Assembly (NCBI RefSeq): GCF_001746295.1 | Contig: NZ_MJAH01000001.1 | Coordinates: 119,192 to 183,191 of the forward strand | From: Streptomyces sp. LUP47B | Lineage (GTDB): Bacteria; Actinomycetota; Actinomycetes; Streptomycetales; Streptomycetaceae | Length of the DNA: 64,000 nucleotides | Reading direction: 5' to 3' | Shown: positions 1 through 6,978 of the stretch, piece by piece | How the letters are laid out: each line of letters begins with the position of its first letter | Numbering within the stretch: the stretch's first letter is position 1 | Notes under the pieces: model-generated | Seen by the model: the letters and a program-made list of their open reading frames with translations, nothing else | Told to the model about the DNA's origin: nothing | Databases searched by the model: none | Made by a program: the position numbers and the translations under genes

Positions 1-269
1 TGGTCGGGGGCGTCCTTGCCGAGCATGGTGTGGTGGATCGGGGTGGCCGGCCCGAAGTCGAGCTGTTGCGCGCTCAGGGTGGGGTTGCGGATCAGCCGGG
101 CGACGTCCTCGTAGCGGGAGACGACGTACAGGCCGACCGGATGCCTGTAGACAGGGTGCTCCTGCCGCAGCCGCGCGTAGTACGGGTACGGGTCCGCACG
201 GAAGCCGGGGTCACGGAAGGGCAGCAGATCCTCGGTGGCGGACGCGGGTCCGGCCGTGGTGACGGTCAT
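1..269 (-). CDS. Cytochrome P450, N-terminal part (runs off left edge)
   Basis: Only the first ~89 codons of this leftward gene are in the window. From the ATG at 269 the protein begins MTVTTAGPASATEDLLPFRD and continues with DPYPYYARLRQEHPVYR and VVSRYEDVARLIRN. This is the helix A/beta-1 signature of bacterial class I P450s (D-P-x-x-x-Y/F-x-x-L-R, then the W/Y-x-V-x-R-Y-x-D-V strand). The heme-binding cysteine and I-helix lie outside, so no subfamily can be given. It would receive electrons from a ferredoxin/reductase pair such as the one at 5239-6659. A palindrome shared with the ferredoxin/GS promoter region lies 86 bp upstream, so it is probably co-regulated with that cluster. The family assignment is fairly sure; the substrate is unknown. 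Confidence 0.8.
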   Translation of the reverse strand, partial: MTVTTAGPASATEDLLPFRDPGFRADPYPYYARLRQEHPVYRHPVGLYVVSRYEDVARLIRNPTLSAQQLDFGPATPIHHTMLGKDAPD

Positions 270-354
270 GTCGTGACACTCCTCGTATCGGGCGCGAGGC
301 GGAGGGAACTGGGGAGGAGAAGAGAGGGCGACCAGTGGGCCCTGCACCACCGAG

Positions 355-374
355 AATTATCCACGCGGATAATT
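355..374. promoter_or_regulatory. Palindromic operator, copy 1
   Basis: The sequence AATTATCCACGCGGATAATT has two perfect 8-base arms (AATTATCC / GGATAATT) around a 4-base centre. It lies upstream of the left-edge P450 and downstream of the tetR gene. A close copy (TATCC-ATGC-GGATA with similar AT flanks) is at 6822-6835 in the ferredoxin/GS promoter region. Size and symmetry fit a TetR-family operator; that the local TetR binds it is inference. Confidence 0.65.
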
Positions 375-427
375 TCGTCAATGCTTCGCGCGCACGTAAT
401 CAACTCTTTATGCCGCCGAAAACAGGC

Positions 428-456
428 GAGTCCCCGTCGCTGGGCGACGGGGACTC
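428..456 (-). terminator. Stem-loop terminator after tetR
   Basis: GAGTCCCCGTCG (428-439) and CGACGGGGACTC (445-456) pair perfectly over 12 bp around a 5-base loop. The hairpin lies about 40 bp past the tetR stop codon on the minus strand. Only a short T-run follows (TGTTTTC), which is common for actinomycete terminators. Confidence 0.7.
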
Positions 457-496
457 GTCCTGACCTGCCGTTATGGCAGGGGTTACGACATGGCGG

Positions 497-1099
497 CTAC
501 TCTGCGCCTTCACGCTGCCGGGTCAGCAGTGACCGCAGCTCCTTCAGCGCGGCCTCGGTGACGTCCGGCTCGTCGAGGACCAGCTGGTGCAGTACGAGAC
601 CCTCCAGAGCGGCGAAGACGAGCCGGGTCAGGGCAGGGCTGGTGCCGTCGGGCAGGCTGCGGGACAGCTCCCTCTCCGTGGCCTCGAAGTACTCCTCGTA
701 CAGCGCGCGGATCTGCGGCAGCAGCTCGGGCCTGCGCCGGGACTCGAGCATGAGCTCGTACTGGAACATCTGCATGGCCGGCTCGCGGGTGACCATGTCC
801 GCCAGTCCCGCCGCGAAGTCCGCGATGTCGCCCGTGCCGGGTTCCAGGGAGCTCGTGCGCGCGCTGGTGCGTACCGCGTGTTCGAGGGCTGCCTCGATCA
901 GTGCGTCCCGCGAACCGAAGTGGTGCACCACGAGCCCGTGCGTGACACCCGCCTCCTCCGCGACGGCACGATAGGTGAGCTTCCGCAGCCCGCCCCGGGC
1001 CACCACGCGCACGGCCGCGTTGAGCAGGGCCTCACGGCCGGTCCCGTAGTCCACGCGCTTGCGGGGCCTGGCGGGGGGCTTCTCGGAGGAATCGCTCAT
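497..1099 (-). CDS. TetR/AcrR family transcriptional regulator
   Basis: A 200-residue protein with a basic N-terminus and a typical TetR DNA-binding domain at about residues 22-68: helix 1 (GREALLNAAVRVVARGG), helix 2 (TYRAVAEEAGV) and the recognition helix THGLVVHHFGSRDALIEAAL. The rest is a helical ligand and dimer domain with no recognisable specificity. It is the last gene of the leftward run from the ferredoxin, 48 bp after the FAH-family gene, and is followed by a hairpin. It is the natural candidate to bind the TATCC-N4-GGATA palindromes at 355-374 and 6822-6835, with a pathway intermediate as inducer. The family is certain; the target is inferred from position. Confidence 0.88.
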   Translation of the reverse strand: MSDSSEKPPARPRKRVDYGTGREALLNAAVRVVARGGLRKLTYRAVAEEAGVTHGLVVHHFGSRDALIEAALEHAVRTSARTSSLEPGTGDIADFAAGLADMVTREPAMQMFQYELMLESRRRPELLPQIRALYEEYFEATERELSRSLPDGTSPALTRLVFAALEGLVLHQLVLDEPDVTEAALKELRSLLTRQREGAE

Positions 1100-1147
1100 G
1101 GACGCGACCCTACCCGCGCGTCGGGACCGGCAGACCGCCCAGGGGCG

Positions 1148-1993
1148 TCATCGCTTCGGCGGACGGATGCCGCGGAACTCCCAGTCGCCGCCGAGCGCGG
1201 TGGACAGCACCTCCTCCGATTCGGTGGGCTGGGCGCCGACGTCGGTGCGGATGGAGGTGGGGCCGGTGACGATGTGGTTGGTGAGGCGGCCCAGGCCCTC
1301 GACCTCGACCTCGACGACATCGCCCGGCTGTACGGGGCGGGAGTTGGCGGGGGTGCCTGACAGCAGGACGTCGCCGGGGTACAGGGTGATGGTGCGGGCG
1401 ATATCGGCGACGAGATAGTGCATGTCCCACTTCATCTCGTCGGTCGAACCGTCCTGGACCACCTTTCCATTGACGTAGGTGCGCAGGCTCTTGCCGTGGA
1501 AGTCCCAGTCGGTGACCAGGCCGGGGCCGAGCGGGCAGAGCGTGTCGGAGCCCTTGACCCGGAGCATGGAGCCGGCGTCGGTGTCGCGGAAGTCGTGCAA
1601 TCCGTAGTCGTTGGCGATCGTGTATCCGGCGATGTACTCGCCCGCTTCGGCCGGGGAGATGTTGCGCGCGGTCTTTCCGATGACGATGGCCACCTCGCCC
1701 TCGTAGTTGAGCCACTTGCAGCCCTCGGGGCGGACGATGGCGCCCTTGTGCGAGTTGAGGGCCGAGGTCGGCTTGTGGAAGTAGGTGGGCGTGTCGGGGA
1801 GGTCGATATCGAACTCGTCGACACGGCTGCGGTGGTTGAGATGGACCGCGATGACCTTGGAGGGGACGACCGGGGGCAGGTGCTGGGCGTCCTCGGTCTT
1901 GACGCGGCGGCCGTCCGCGGCGACGAGTTCGTCACCGTCGACGGTGACCTGGACGGCGGCGCCGTCGAGGAGGATGCGGCGGTATTCGGGCAT
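1148..1993 (-). CDS. FAH-family isomerase/decarboxylase (HpaG-like)
   Basis: A 281-residue fumarylacetoacetate-hydrolase-fold enzyme. After a ~55-residue N-terminal segment come SKVIAVHLNHRSRVDEF, the metal-binding NYEGEVAIVIGK (two acidic ligands) and the Asp of IAGYTIANDYGLHDF, then YPGDVLLSGTP and VQPGDVVEVEVEGLG. These match HpaG-type 5-oxopent-3-ene-1,2,5-tricarboxylate decarboxylase/2-hydroxyhepta-2,4-diene-dioate isomerases and related 4-oxalocrotonate decarboxylases. It would act in the cytosol on the product of the aldehyde dehydrogenase upstream in the operon. The ATG at 1993 has AGGAG about 8 bases upstream. Related enzymes also hydrolyse acylpyruvates, so the exact reaction is inferred from the neighbouring extradiol dioxygenase. 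Confidence 0.85.
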   Translation of the reverse strand: MPEYRRILLDGAAVQVTVDGDELVAADGRRVKTEDAQHLPPVVPSKVIAVHLNHRSRVDEFDIDLPDTPTYFHKPTSALNSHKGAIVRPEGCKWLNYEGEVAIVIGKTARNISPAEAGEYIAGYTIANDYGLHDFRDTDAGSMLRVKGSDTLCPLGPGLVTDWDFHGKSLRTYVNGKVVQDGSTDEMKWDMHYLVADIARTITLYPGDVLLSGTPANSRPVQPGDVVEVEVEGLGRLTNHIVTGPTSIRTDVGAQPTESEEVLSTALGGDWEFRGIRPPKR

Positions 1994-2003
1994 GGCAGTA
2001 CTC

Positions 2004-2939
2004 CTAGATACGGCTGTGAGGGCTGTGCGCGGAGGGGGCGGCGGGCAGGCCGGCGCCGGTCCAGCCATCGGCCGGGCGGTCGAACCAGAGGTGGACCTGG
2101 CCGGTGCCGATGGAGTTCTCGTACTCGCCGTACTGGCGGGCCTTGGCGACGCAGGCCTGTTCCCCGAGGGCACCGGCCATCATCAGGTAGTGGAAGAACT
2201 TCGCCTCGGGCCTGTACTTCGAGAACTCCGGCATGGTGTCGAGGACCTTGTCGTGGCGGCCCTCCTTGAACCAGGCGATCCGCTCGTAGTCGGCCTCGCG
2301 CGCCTCGGGCGTGAAGATGTGCACCGGGTCGCTCGACTCGTGGTCGCGCAGCTCGCGCAGCGGCCAGAAGGTGTGCGACAGCGCACCGGAGGCGATGACC
2401 AGGACCCGGCGGCCCGGGGTGGCGGCGATCCCGTCGGCCAGCGCCCGGCCCAGCCGCAGGTGGTCCTCCATGTCCCCGGTCTGACAGACCCCGATGGTCA
2501 CCCACCGCTTGTCCGGCAGCCCCTCCCCCAGGAACTTCCAGAGGTTGGTGGTGGCGTAGTAGATCGGCAGGTACTCGTCCTCGATCGCGGTGATCCAGGT
2601 CCCGTGCTTGTCGGCGAACTTCTCGATGTTGTGGGCCAATTCAGGATCACCGGGGAAGTCGTACGGCATCCGGCACATGCCGCGCGGTAGCTCCTCGGAG
2701 GTGAACAGACCGGCGCGGCGCTGCTGGGCTGTGACGACGAACTCGACGGTGGTCGCCCAGTGGGAGTCCAGGACGACGACGGTGTCGTAGTCGTCGCGCT
2801 CGAAGACGTCCTTGCGGAGCTGGTGCAGGCCGGTGACGAGGGTGATCTCCTTGCCCCCGTTCAGCTCCAGCCGGGTCTCCTCGGGCAGCACGATGGTGGG
2901 GACGTGGGCGAGGAGGCCCGCCCCGACGATCTCACCCAT
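2004..2939 (-). CDS. Class III extradiol ring-cleavage dioxygenase (HpaD-like)
   Basis: A 311-residue LigB-fold protein. Stretches recalling homoprotocatechuate 2,3-dioxygenase HpaD run through its length: LLAHVPTIVL with the first metal-ligand His, VVVLDSHWATT with the second, LFTSEELPRGM, YDFPGDPELAHNIEKFA, VIASGALSHTFW and SIGTGQVHLWF near the end. This family uses non-heme Fe(II), or sometimes Mn(II), to cleave a catechol ring next to the diol. A proline/serine-rich tail of about 12 residues follows. The gene overlaps the aldehyde dehydrogenase end by 8 bases. Homoprotocatechuate is the family precedent; an amino- or alkyl-substituted catechol is equally possible here. Confidence 0.88.
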   Translation of the reverse strand: MGEIVGAGLLAHVPTIVLPEETRLELNGGKEITLVTGLHQLRKDVFERDDYDTVVVLDSHWATTVEFVVTAQQRRAGLFTSEELPRGMCRMPYDFPGDPELAHNIEKFADKHGTWITAIEDEYLPIYYATTNLWKFLGEGLPDKRWVTIGVCQTGDMEDHLRLGRALADGIAATPGRRVLVIASGALSHTFWPLRELRDHESSDPVHIFTPEAREADYERIAWFKEGRHDKVLDTMPEFSKYRPEAKFFHYLMMAGALGEQACVAKARQYGEYENSIGTGQVHLWFDRPADGWTGAGLPAAPSAHSPHSRI

Positions 2940-4395
2940 GGTTGTTCCATCCGTTCGGCGAGGTCACGGTGTTCTTGAGGTCGCAGTAGAAGTCGAAGCT
3001 CCAGGTGCCGCCCTCGCGGCCGACGCCCGAGTGGCGGGAGCCGCCGAACGGCGCCTGCAGGTCGCGGACGAAGAAGCAGTTGGTCCAGACCGTGCCTGCG
3101 ACAAGCTGGGCGGTGACGCGTTCGGCGCGCTCGGGGTCACCGGTGGCGAGCGTGGCAGCCAGCCCGAAGCGGGTGTCGTTGGCGAGGCGGACGGCTTCGT
3201 CTTCGGTGGCGAAGGTCTGCAGGGTCAGGACCGGGCCGAAGACCTCCTCCTGCACGATCTCCGAGTCCTGGGCGACGGCGGTCAGGAGGGTCGGCGCGTA
3301 GTACTGGCCGTCCTTGCGGTGGCCGCCGATGACCGCGCGGGCACCGGCCGCCACGGCACGCTGCACGAAGCCGTCGATCTTCTCCAGCTGGAGCGGGTGG
3401 ATGTTCGGCCCGATGTCGGTAGCCTCGCCGCGCGGGTCGCCCTGGGTGAGCTGCCCGGCCTTCTCGACGAAGCGGCGGGTGAACTCCTCGGCGACCGACT
3501 CCTCGACCAGGAAGCGCGTCGCAGCCAGGCACACCTGGCCAGCGTTGTCGTACTGCTCCACCGCCAGGTCGACGGCCAGGTCCAGGTCCGCGTCGGCGAA
3601 CACCAACAGCGGCGACTTGCCCCCCAGTTCGAGACTCAAGGGCGTGAGGTTCGCGGCCGCCGACTCCGCGATCCGCTTGGCCGTGGGCACGGAGCCGGTG
3701 AAGCTGATCCGGCGCACGTCGGGATGCGAGGTCAGCGCGTCGCCGATCTCGGAGCCGTAGCCCTGGACGACGTTGAGCACACCTGCCGGGAGCCCGGCCT
3801 CGGCGGCGATGTCGGCCAGCAGGGAGGCAGTCAGCGGGGTCCACTCGGCGGGCTTGAGGATCACCGTGTTGCCGGCCGCGAGAGCCGGGGCGACCTTCCA
3901 AGTGGCCAGCATCAACGGGGCGTTCCACGGTGTGATCAGCACGGAGGGGCCCGCTGGGTCCCAGCTGACGTGGTTGGTGTGCCCGCGCGTCTCGAAGTCC
4001 TCGTGCTCCAGTTTCAGCAGCCAGTCCGCGAAGAAGCGGAAGTTGTGGGCGACGCGGGGCATGACGCCCCGGCGGTGGGAGCGCAGAAGGGCTCCGTTGT
4101 CGGTGGTCTCGACGATGGAGAGCTCTTCGATCCGCTTCTCGACCCCGTCGGCGATGGCGTGCAGGATGCGTGCGCGTTCCGCGCGGGAGGTGGCCGCCCA
4201 GGCGGGGAACGCGGCCTTCGCGGCGGCCACGGCGGCGGCTGCCTCCATGGCCGTGCCCCGGGAGATGCCGCCGATCGTGCTGCCGTCGATGGGCGAGACG
4301 TCCGGGAACGTCTGTGCCGAGGCGACGCGCTCGCCGCCGATCCAGTGCCGGGTGTCGACGGCGACCCCGGCAACGGTGATGGTGTGTTCGCTCAT
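2932..4395 (-). CDS. Aldehyde dehydrogenase (HpaE-like semialdehyde dehydrogenase)
   Basis: A 487-residue NAD(P)-dependent aldehyde dehydrogenase of usual length. Visible motifs are SVLITPWNAPLMLATWK (cofactor domain), the general-base Glu in LSLELGGKSPLL, the nucleophile Cys in NAGQVCLAATRF, and EEVFGPVLTLQTF. The ATG at 4395 has GGAGGAG 6 bases upstream and is preferred to upstream in-frame alternatives. In an operon with an HpaD-like dioxygenase and HpaG-like FAH enzyme, the expected role is oxidation of the ring-cleavage semialdehyde to the dicarboxylate, as HpaE does. ALDH substrate cannot be read from sequence, so this rests on context. Confidence 0.87.
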   Translation of the reverse strand: MSEHTITVAGVAVDTRHWIGGERVASAQTFPDVSPIDGSTIGGISRGTAMEAAAAVAAAKAAFPAWAATSRAERARILHAIADGVEKRIEELSIVETTDNGALLRSHRRGVMPRVAHNFRFFADWLLKLEHEDFETRGHTNHVSWDPAGPSVLITPWNAPLMLATWKVAPALAAGNTVILKPAEWTPLTASLLADIAAEAGLPAGVLNVVQGYGSEIGDALTSHPDVRRISFTGSVPTAKRIAESAAANLTPLSLELGGKSPLLVFADADLDLAVDLAVEQYDNAGQVCLAATRFLVEESVAEEFTRRFVEKAGQLTQGDPRGEATDIGPNIHPLQLEKIDGFVQRAVAAGARAVIGGHRKDGQYYAPTLLTAVAQDSEIVQEEVFGPVLTLQTFATEDEAVRLANDTRFGLAATLATGDPERAERVTAQLVAGTVWTNCFFVRDLQAPFGGSRHSGVGREGGTWSFDFYCDLKNTVTSPNGWNNHG

Positions 4396-4429
4396 GCTCT
4401 GCTCCTCCGGTCTCACGAGGTGGTGGGGT

Positions 4430-5236
4430 CTACTCGGCGCCGGAGGTGCCGGATTCCAGCAGTCGGCCGCCGTCCCAGACGACGCCGACCTGGCGGTAGT
4501 AGGCGGCGATCGGCTCGCGGATCTCCAGGCGGGCCAGTTCTTCGGTGGGCGCCTCGAACAGCTCCAGCTCGGCGTCGCCGCGCCAGGCCTGTCCCGCCTC
4601 GAAGGACGCGGCGCCCGACTCGATCAGCTCGTCCAGAGCGAGGCCCTTGCCCTTCTCGATGGAGGGCAGCCAGCGGTGGTGGGCCATCGAGTGGGCGTTG
4701 ACGAAGCCGTTCGTCTGCGACGGCTCGCGCAGGGTGACCGTGGTCTGGGCCAGGCGCCGGTCGGCGGCGGCGAGCGTGGCGCCGAAACGGGCCCCCGCCT
4801 CGATGCGCGGCGCGGGGCCGTACGGGTGCGGGCGGGTCTGGTGGATCGAGCCGAGCTTCTTCGGGTAGCCCTGGTGCAGGCCGCGGGCGATGGCGAAGTC
4901 CTTGTCGACCCAGATGTAGACGCACCGCGAGTACGTCTGGCCCCGGTACTTGCAGCGGACGACCGCGAACGCCTCCTTGTACTGGGAGAGCACGGGATCG
5001 AGCAGCTCCTCGCCGGACGCCGAGCAGGACTGCCAGTCGGCCCAGATCAGCGCCACCGCGCCCGGGTCCTCGTCGGCGAGCTCCAGTGGCTCGGGAAGCA
5101 GTTCACGCACGCGCGCCGGGTCGGTGCGGTACTCGACGGTGAGCAGGTCCCCGGAGTACCGCCAGGGCGGTGAGGGGACCAGCGACGAGGCACCGCTCGC
5201 CGTCTTGGGGAAGAAGAATCCGTGAACAGTGTTCAT
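4430..5236 (-). CDS. Acetoacetate decarboxylase-fold enzyme
   Basis: A 268-residue protein of the acetoacetate decarboxylase (ADC) superfamily. LVPSPPWRYSGDLLTVEYRT at the N-terminus and LHQGYPKKLGSIHQTRP mid-protein carry the family signature; the paired lysines of PKK correspond to the ADC Schiff-base lysine and the neighbour that lowers its pKa. Some superfamily members are hydratases or aldolases that form a pyruvate Schiff base rather than decarboxylases. The gene overlaps the reductase stop region and lies in the ring-cleavage operon, where no hydratase (HpaH) or aldolase (HpaI) is visible. A role in that lower step is therefore plausible but unproven. Confidence 0.8.
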   Translation of the reverse strand: MNTVHGFFFPKTASGASSLVPSPPWRYSGDLLTVEYRTDPARVRELLPEPLELADEDPGAVALIWADWQSCSASGEELLDPVLSQYKEAFAVVRCKYRGQTYSRCVYIWVDKDFAIARGLHQGYPKKLGSIHQTRPHPYGPAPRIEAGARFGATLAAADRRLAQTTVTLREPSQTNGFVNAHSMAHHRWLPSIEKGKGLALDELIESGAASFEAGQAWRGDAELELFEAPTEELARLEIREPIAAYYRQVGVVWDGGRLLESGTSGAE

Positions 5237-5238
5237 GA

Positions 5239-6468
5239 TCAGCGAAGTCCTTTGGCGGTGAGGGCGGGCTGCTCGAGCAGTTCGGCGCGGTATCGGGAGG
5301 CGGCGGCCACCGCGGCCGGACCGCCAAGGGCGACGACACCGGCCAGTCGGCCGCCGGCGTGGTAGCCGACGACGACATCTCCGTCGAGGTCGCCGTCCAG
5401 GACCCGTACGTCCTCCTTGCCGAGTACCGGTGCGCCGAAGGACTGCAGGCGGAAGTCGTGCTGGTCGCTCCAGAAAGTGGGCAGCGGCGCGAACGGGGAC
5501 AGGCCGTGGCTGGTGCCGGCCAGCTGGGCGACGAGGGTCTTCGCGGCGTGCTTGGCGGTGTCCGTGGGGATGCACCAGTGCTCCACACGGCGTGGTACGC
5601 CGTCGTAGCGGGCGTTGGGGAAGCGGGCGACGTCGCCGACGGCCACCACGTCGGGCCGTCCGCCGGCGCGCAGGTGCTCGTCGGTGAGCACGCCGTCGCT
5701 CAGGTCGAGGCCGTTGCCGTCCAGCCACTCGGTGTTGGCGACCGACCCGACCGACTCGACCACCACGTCGGCGGGAAGGACGGTGCCGTCGCCGAGGGCA
5801 ACGCCGGTGACGTGGTCGTCGCCGGTGAAGCCGGTCACGCCCGTGCCGAGGGCGAAGCGCACGCCGCGCTCCTCGTGGCGCTTCAGCAGGACCCTGGCGA
5901 GGAGCTCGCCGAGGGGGCCGACCATCGGCAGGGGCAGCGGGTCGACGACCGTCACCTCCCGGGCGCCCAGAGCGAGGGCGGTGGCGGCGACCTCGCAGCC
6001 GATGAAGCCGCCTCCGACGACGACCACGCGGGCTCCGGGCCTGGTCAGGGCCTGCCGCAGACCCTGCGCGTCGTCGATGGTGCGGACCGTGTGCCGGCCC
6101 GCGAGCGGGCCGGGGCAGCGCAGGCGCCGGGGCCGCATTCCGGTGGCGACGACCAGACCGTCGTAGGAGAGTGCCTCGCCGCCGTCGAACTCGACGATGT
6201 TCTCCGCGAGCCGGGTGGCGACGACCTTGGCGCCCAGCCGCCATTCCGCATCGGCCACACTCGCCCGCGGGCGGAAGGCGAGTGACTCGAAGGGTGCCTT
6301 GCCGGCCAGAACCTCCTTGGACAGGGGCGGCCGGTTGTAGGGCATGTGCGGCTCGTCACCGACGAGGGTGATGGCTTCGGTCCAGCCGGCGGCCCGCAGC
6401 TGCTCGGCCGCGCGCAGGCCGGCCATGGAGGCGCCGGCCACGACGATGCGTGCACTCCGCGAAGTCAT
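5239..6468 (-). CDS. NAD(P)H-dependent ferredoxin reductase (FAD)
   Basis: A 409-residue flavoprotein of the putidaredoxin-reductase type. The N-terminal FAD motif is RIVVAGASMAGLRAAEQL, the central NAD(P) motif is VVVVGGGFIGCEVAATAL, and DVVAVGDVARFPN is the second FAD-binding stretch. Length and order match P450-linked reductases. It starts 2 bases after the ferredoxin stop, so the two are translated together and very probably form the electron chain NAD(P)H to FAD to Fe-S to P450. The likely partners are the P450s at 8364-9650 and 1-269. Confidence 0.9.
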   Translation of the reverse strand: MTSRSARIVVAGASMAGLRAAEQLRAAGWTEAITLVGDEPHMPYNRPPLSKEVLAGKAPFESLAFRPRASVADAEWRLGAKVVATRLAENIVEFDGGEALSYDGLVVATGMRPRRLRCPGPLAGRHTVRTIDDAQGLRQALTRPGARVVVVGGGFIGCEVAATALALGAREVTVVDPLPLPMVGPLGELLARVLLKRHEERGVRFALGTGVTGFTGDDHVTGVALGDGTVLPADVVVESVGSVANTEWLDGNGLDLSDGVLTDEHLRAGGRPDVVAVGDVARFPNARYDGVPRRVEHWCIPTDTAKHAAKTLVAQLAGTSHGLSPFAPLPTFWSDQHDFRLQSFGAPVLGKEDVRVLDGDLDGDVVVGYHAGGRLAGVVALGGPAAVAAASRYRAELLEQPALTAKGLR

Positions 6469-6470
6469 GG

Positions 6471-6659
6471 TCAGCCCTCGATACGGATGGCCTGGAGCGG
6501 ACACACATCGGCGGCTTCCTCGACCTCGTCGCGCAGCGCGTCGTCGGGGTCGGGGACGTAGGCCAGGTGACCGCTGTCGTCCATGGAGAAGACATCGGGT
6601 GCGGCGAAGACGCACTGGCCGTGGTCCTGGCACTTGTTCATGTCGACGACGACCTTCAT
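6471..6659 (-). CDS. Small P450-type ferredoxin, probably [3Fe-4S]
   Basis: A 62-residue acidic ferredoxin. It starts MKVVVDMNKCQDHGQCVFAA and ends with ADVCPLQAIRIEG. Only three cluster cysteines are visible, C10 and C16 (C-x5-C) plus the C of C-P; the fourth cysteine of 4Fe-4S ferredoxins is absent. This is typical of the [3Fe-4S] ferredoxins that serve actinomycete P450s. It is first in the leftward operon, with its promoter in the divergent region 6660-6978. Confidence 0.92.
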   Translation of the reverse strand: MKVVVDMNKCQDHGQCVFAAPDVFSMDDSGHLAYVPDPDDALRDEVEEAADVCPLQAIRIEG

Positions 6660-6775
6660 GGCCGGTCCTCCTGAATGTGAGGGCGTCGGGGCGGGGACGA
6701 GCGGAGGGAGAGGGGCCCGACCGGCGTCGGCCGGGCCCCGGCCAAAGGTCCGGCAACTGACCGAACCCTTACTCA

Positions 6776-6790
6776 TTTGGCTTCAAACAA
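6776..6790. repeat. TTTGGC box, copy 1 (ferredoxin side)
   Basis: TTTGGCTTCAAACAA differs at one of 15 positions from the copy at 6883-6897 and has the same orientation. The core is a weak dyad (TTTG-N4-CAAA). It is likely a regulator site for the leftward promoter; the protein is unknown. Confidence 0.5.
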
Positions 6791-6820
6791 CATAGGAAGC
6801 CGCCCGACCCTGGTCAATAC

Positions 6821-6839
6821 CTATCCATGCGGATAATTT
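6821..6839. promoter_or_regulatory. Palindromic operator, copy 2
   Basis: CTATCCATGCGGATAATTT contains the dyad TATCC-ATGC-GGATA with the same 4-base spacing as 355-374. Over the 16-bp core TTATCCACGCGGATAA it differs at two positions. It sits almost midway between the two TTTGGC boxes. Confidence 0.65.
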
Positions 6840-6882
6840 TTTTCCTGCCGCCCCTTGCGGGGTACTCGAAGTCCTCATACCG

Positions 6883-6897
6883 TTTGGCATCAAACAA
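6883..6897. repeat. TTTGGC box, copy 2 (GS side)
   Basis: TTTGGCATCAAACAA, with the preceding G, forms a clean dyad GTTTG-GCAT-CAAAC. It pairs with the copy at 6776-6790 and lies about 80 bp upstream of the GS-like start. Confidence 0.5.
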
Positions 6898-6978
6898 GCT
6901 ATTCCTGCCGCGCCCCCACCCGTACCGGCCCTCTGAATCCCCTCACCATCCACACGCCTAGCGCCCGAGGAGACATCG

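Larger units (their letters stand above)
6660..6978. promoter_or_regulatory. Divergent control region, ferredoxin operon / GS-P450 pair
   Basis: This 319-bp noncoding region is locally AT-rich in the middle. It contains a TATCC-N4-GGATA palindrome flanked by two same-strand copies of TTTGGCWTCAAACAA, one about 117 bp from the ferredoxin start and one about 80 bp from the GS start. The layout suggests two divergent promoters sharing a central operator, each with its own second site. Core -10 and -35 elements are not clear by eye. Confidence 0.7.

Noticed and set aside
2812..4701. Very long plus-strand open frame opposite the aldehyde dehydrogenase
   Set aside because: It is the antisense shadow of clear ALDH and ADC-fold genes; composition is Arg/Gly-rich with no motif.
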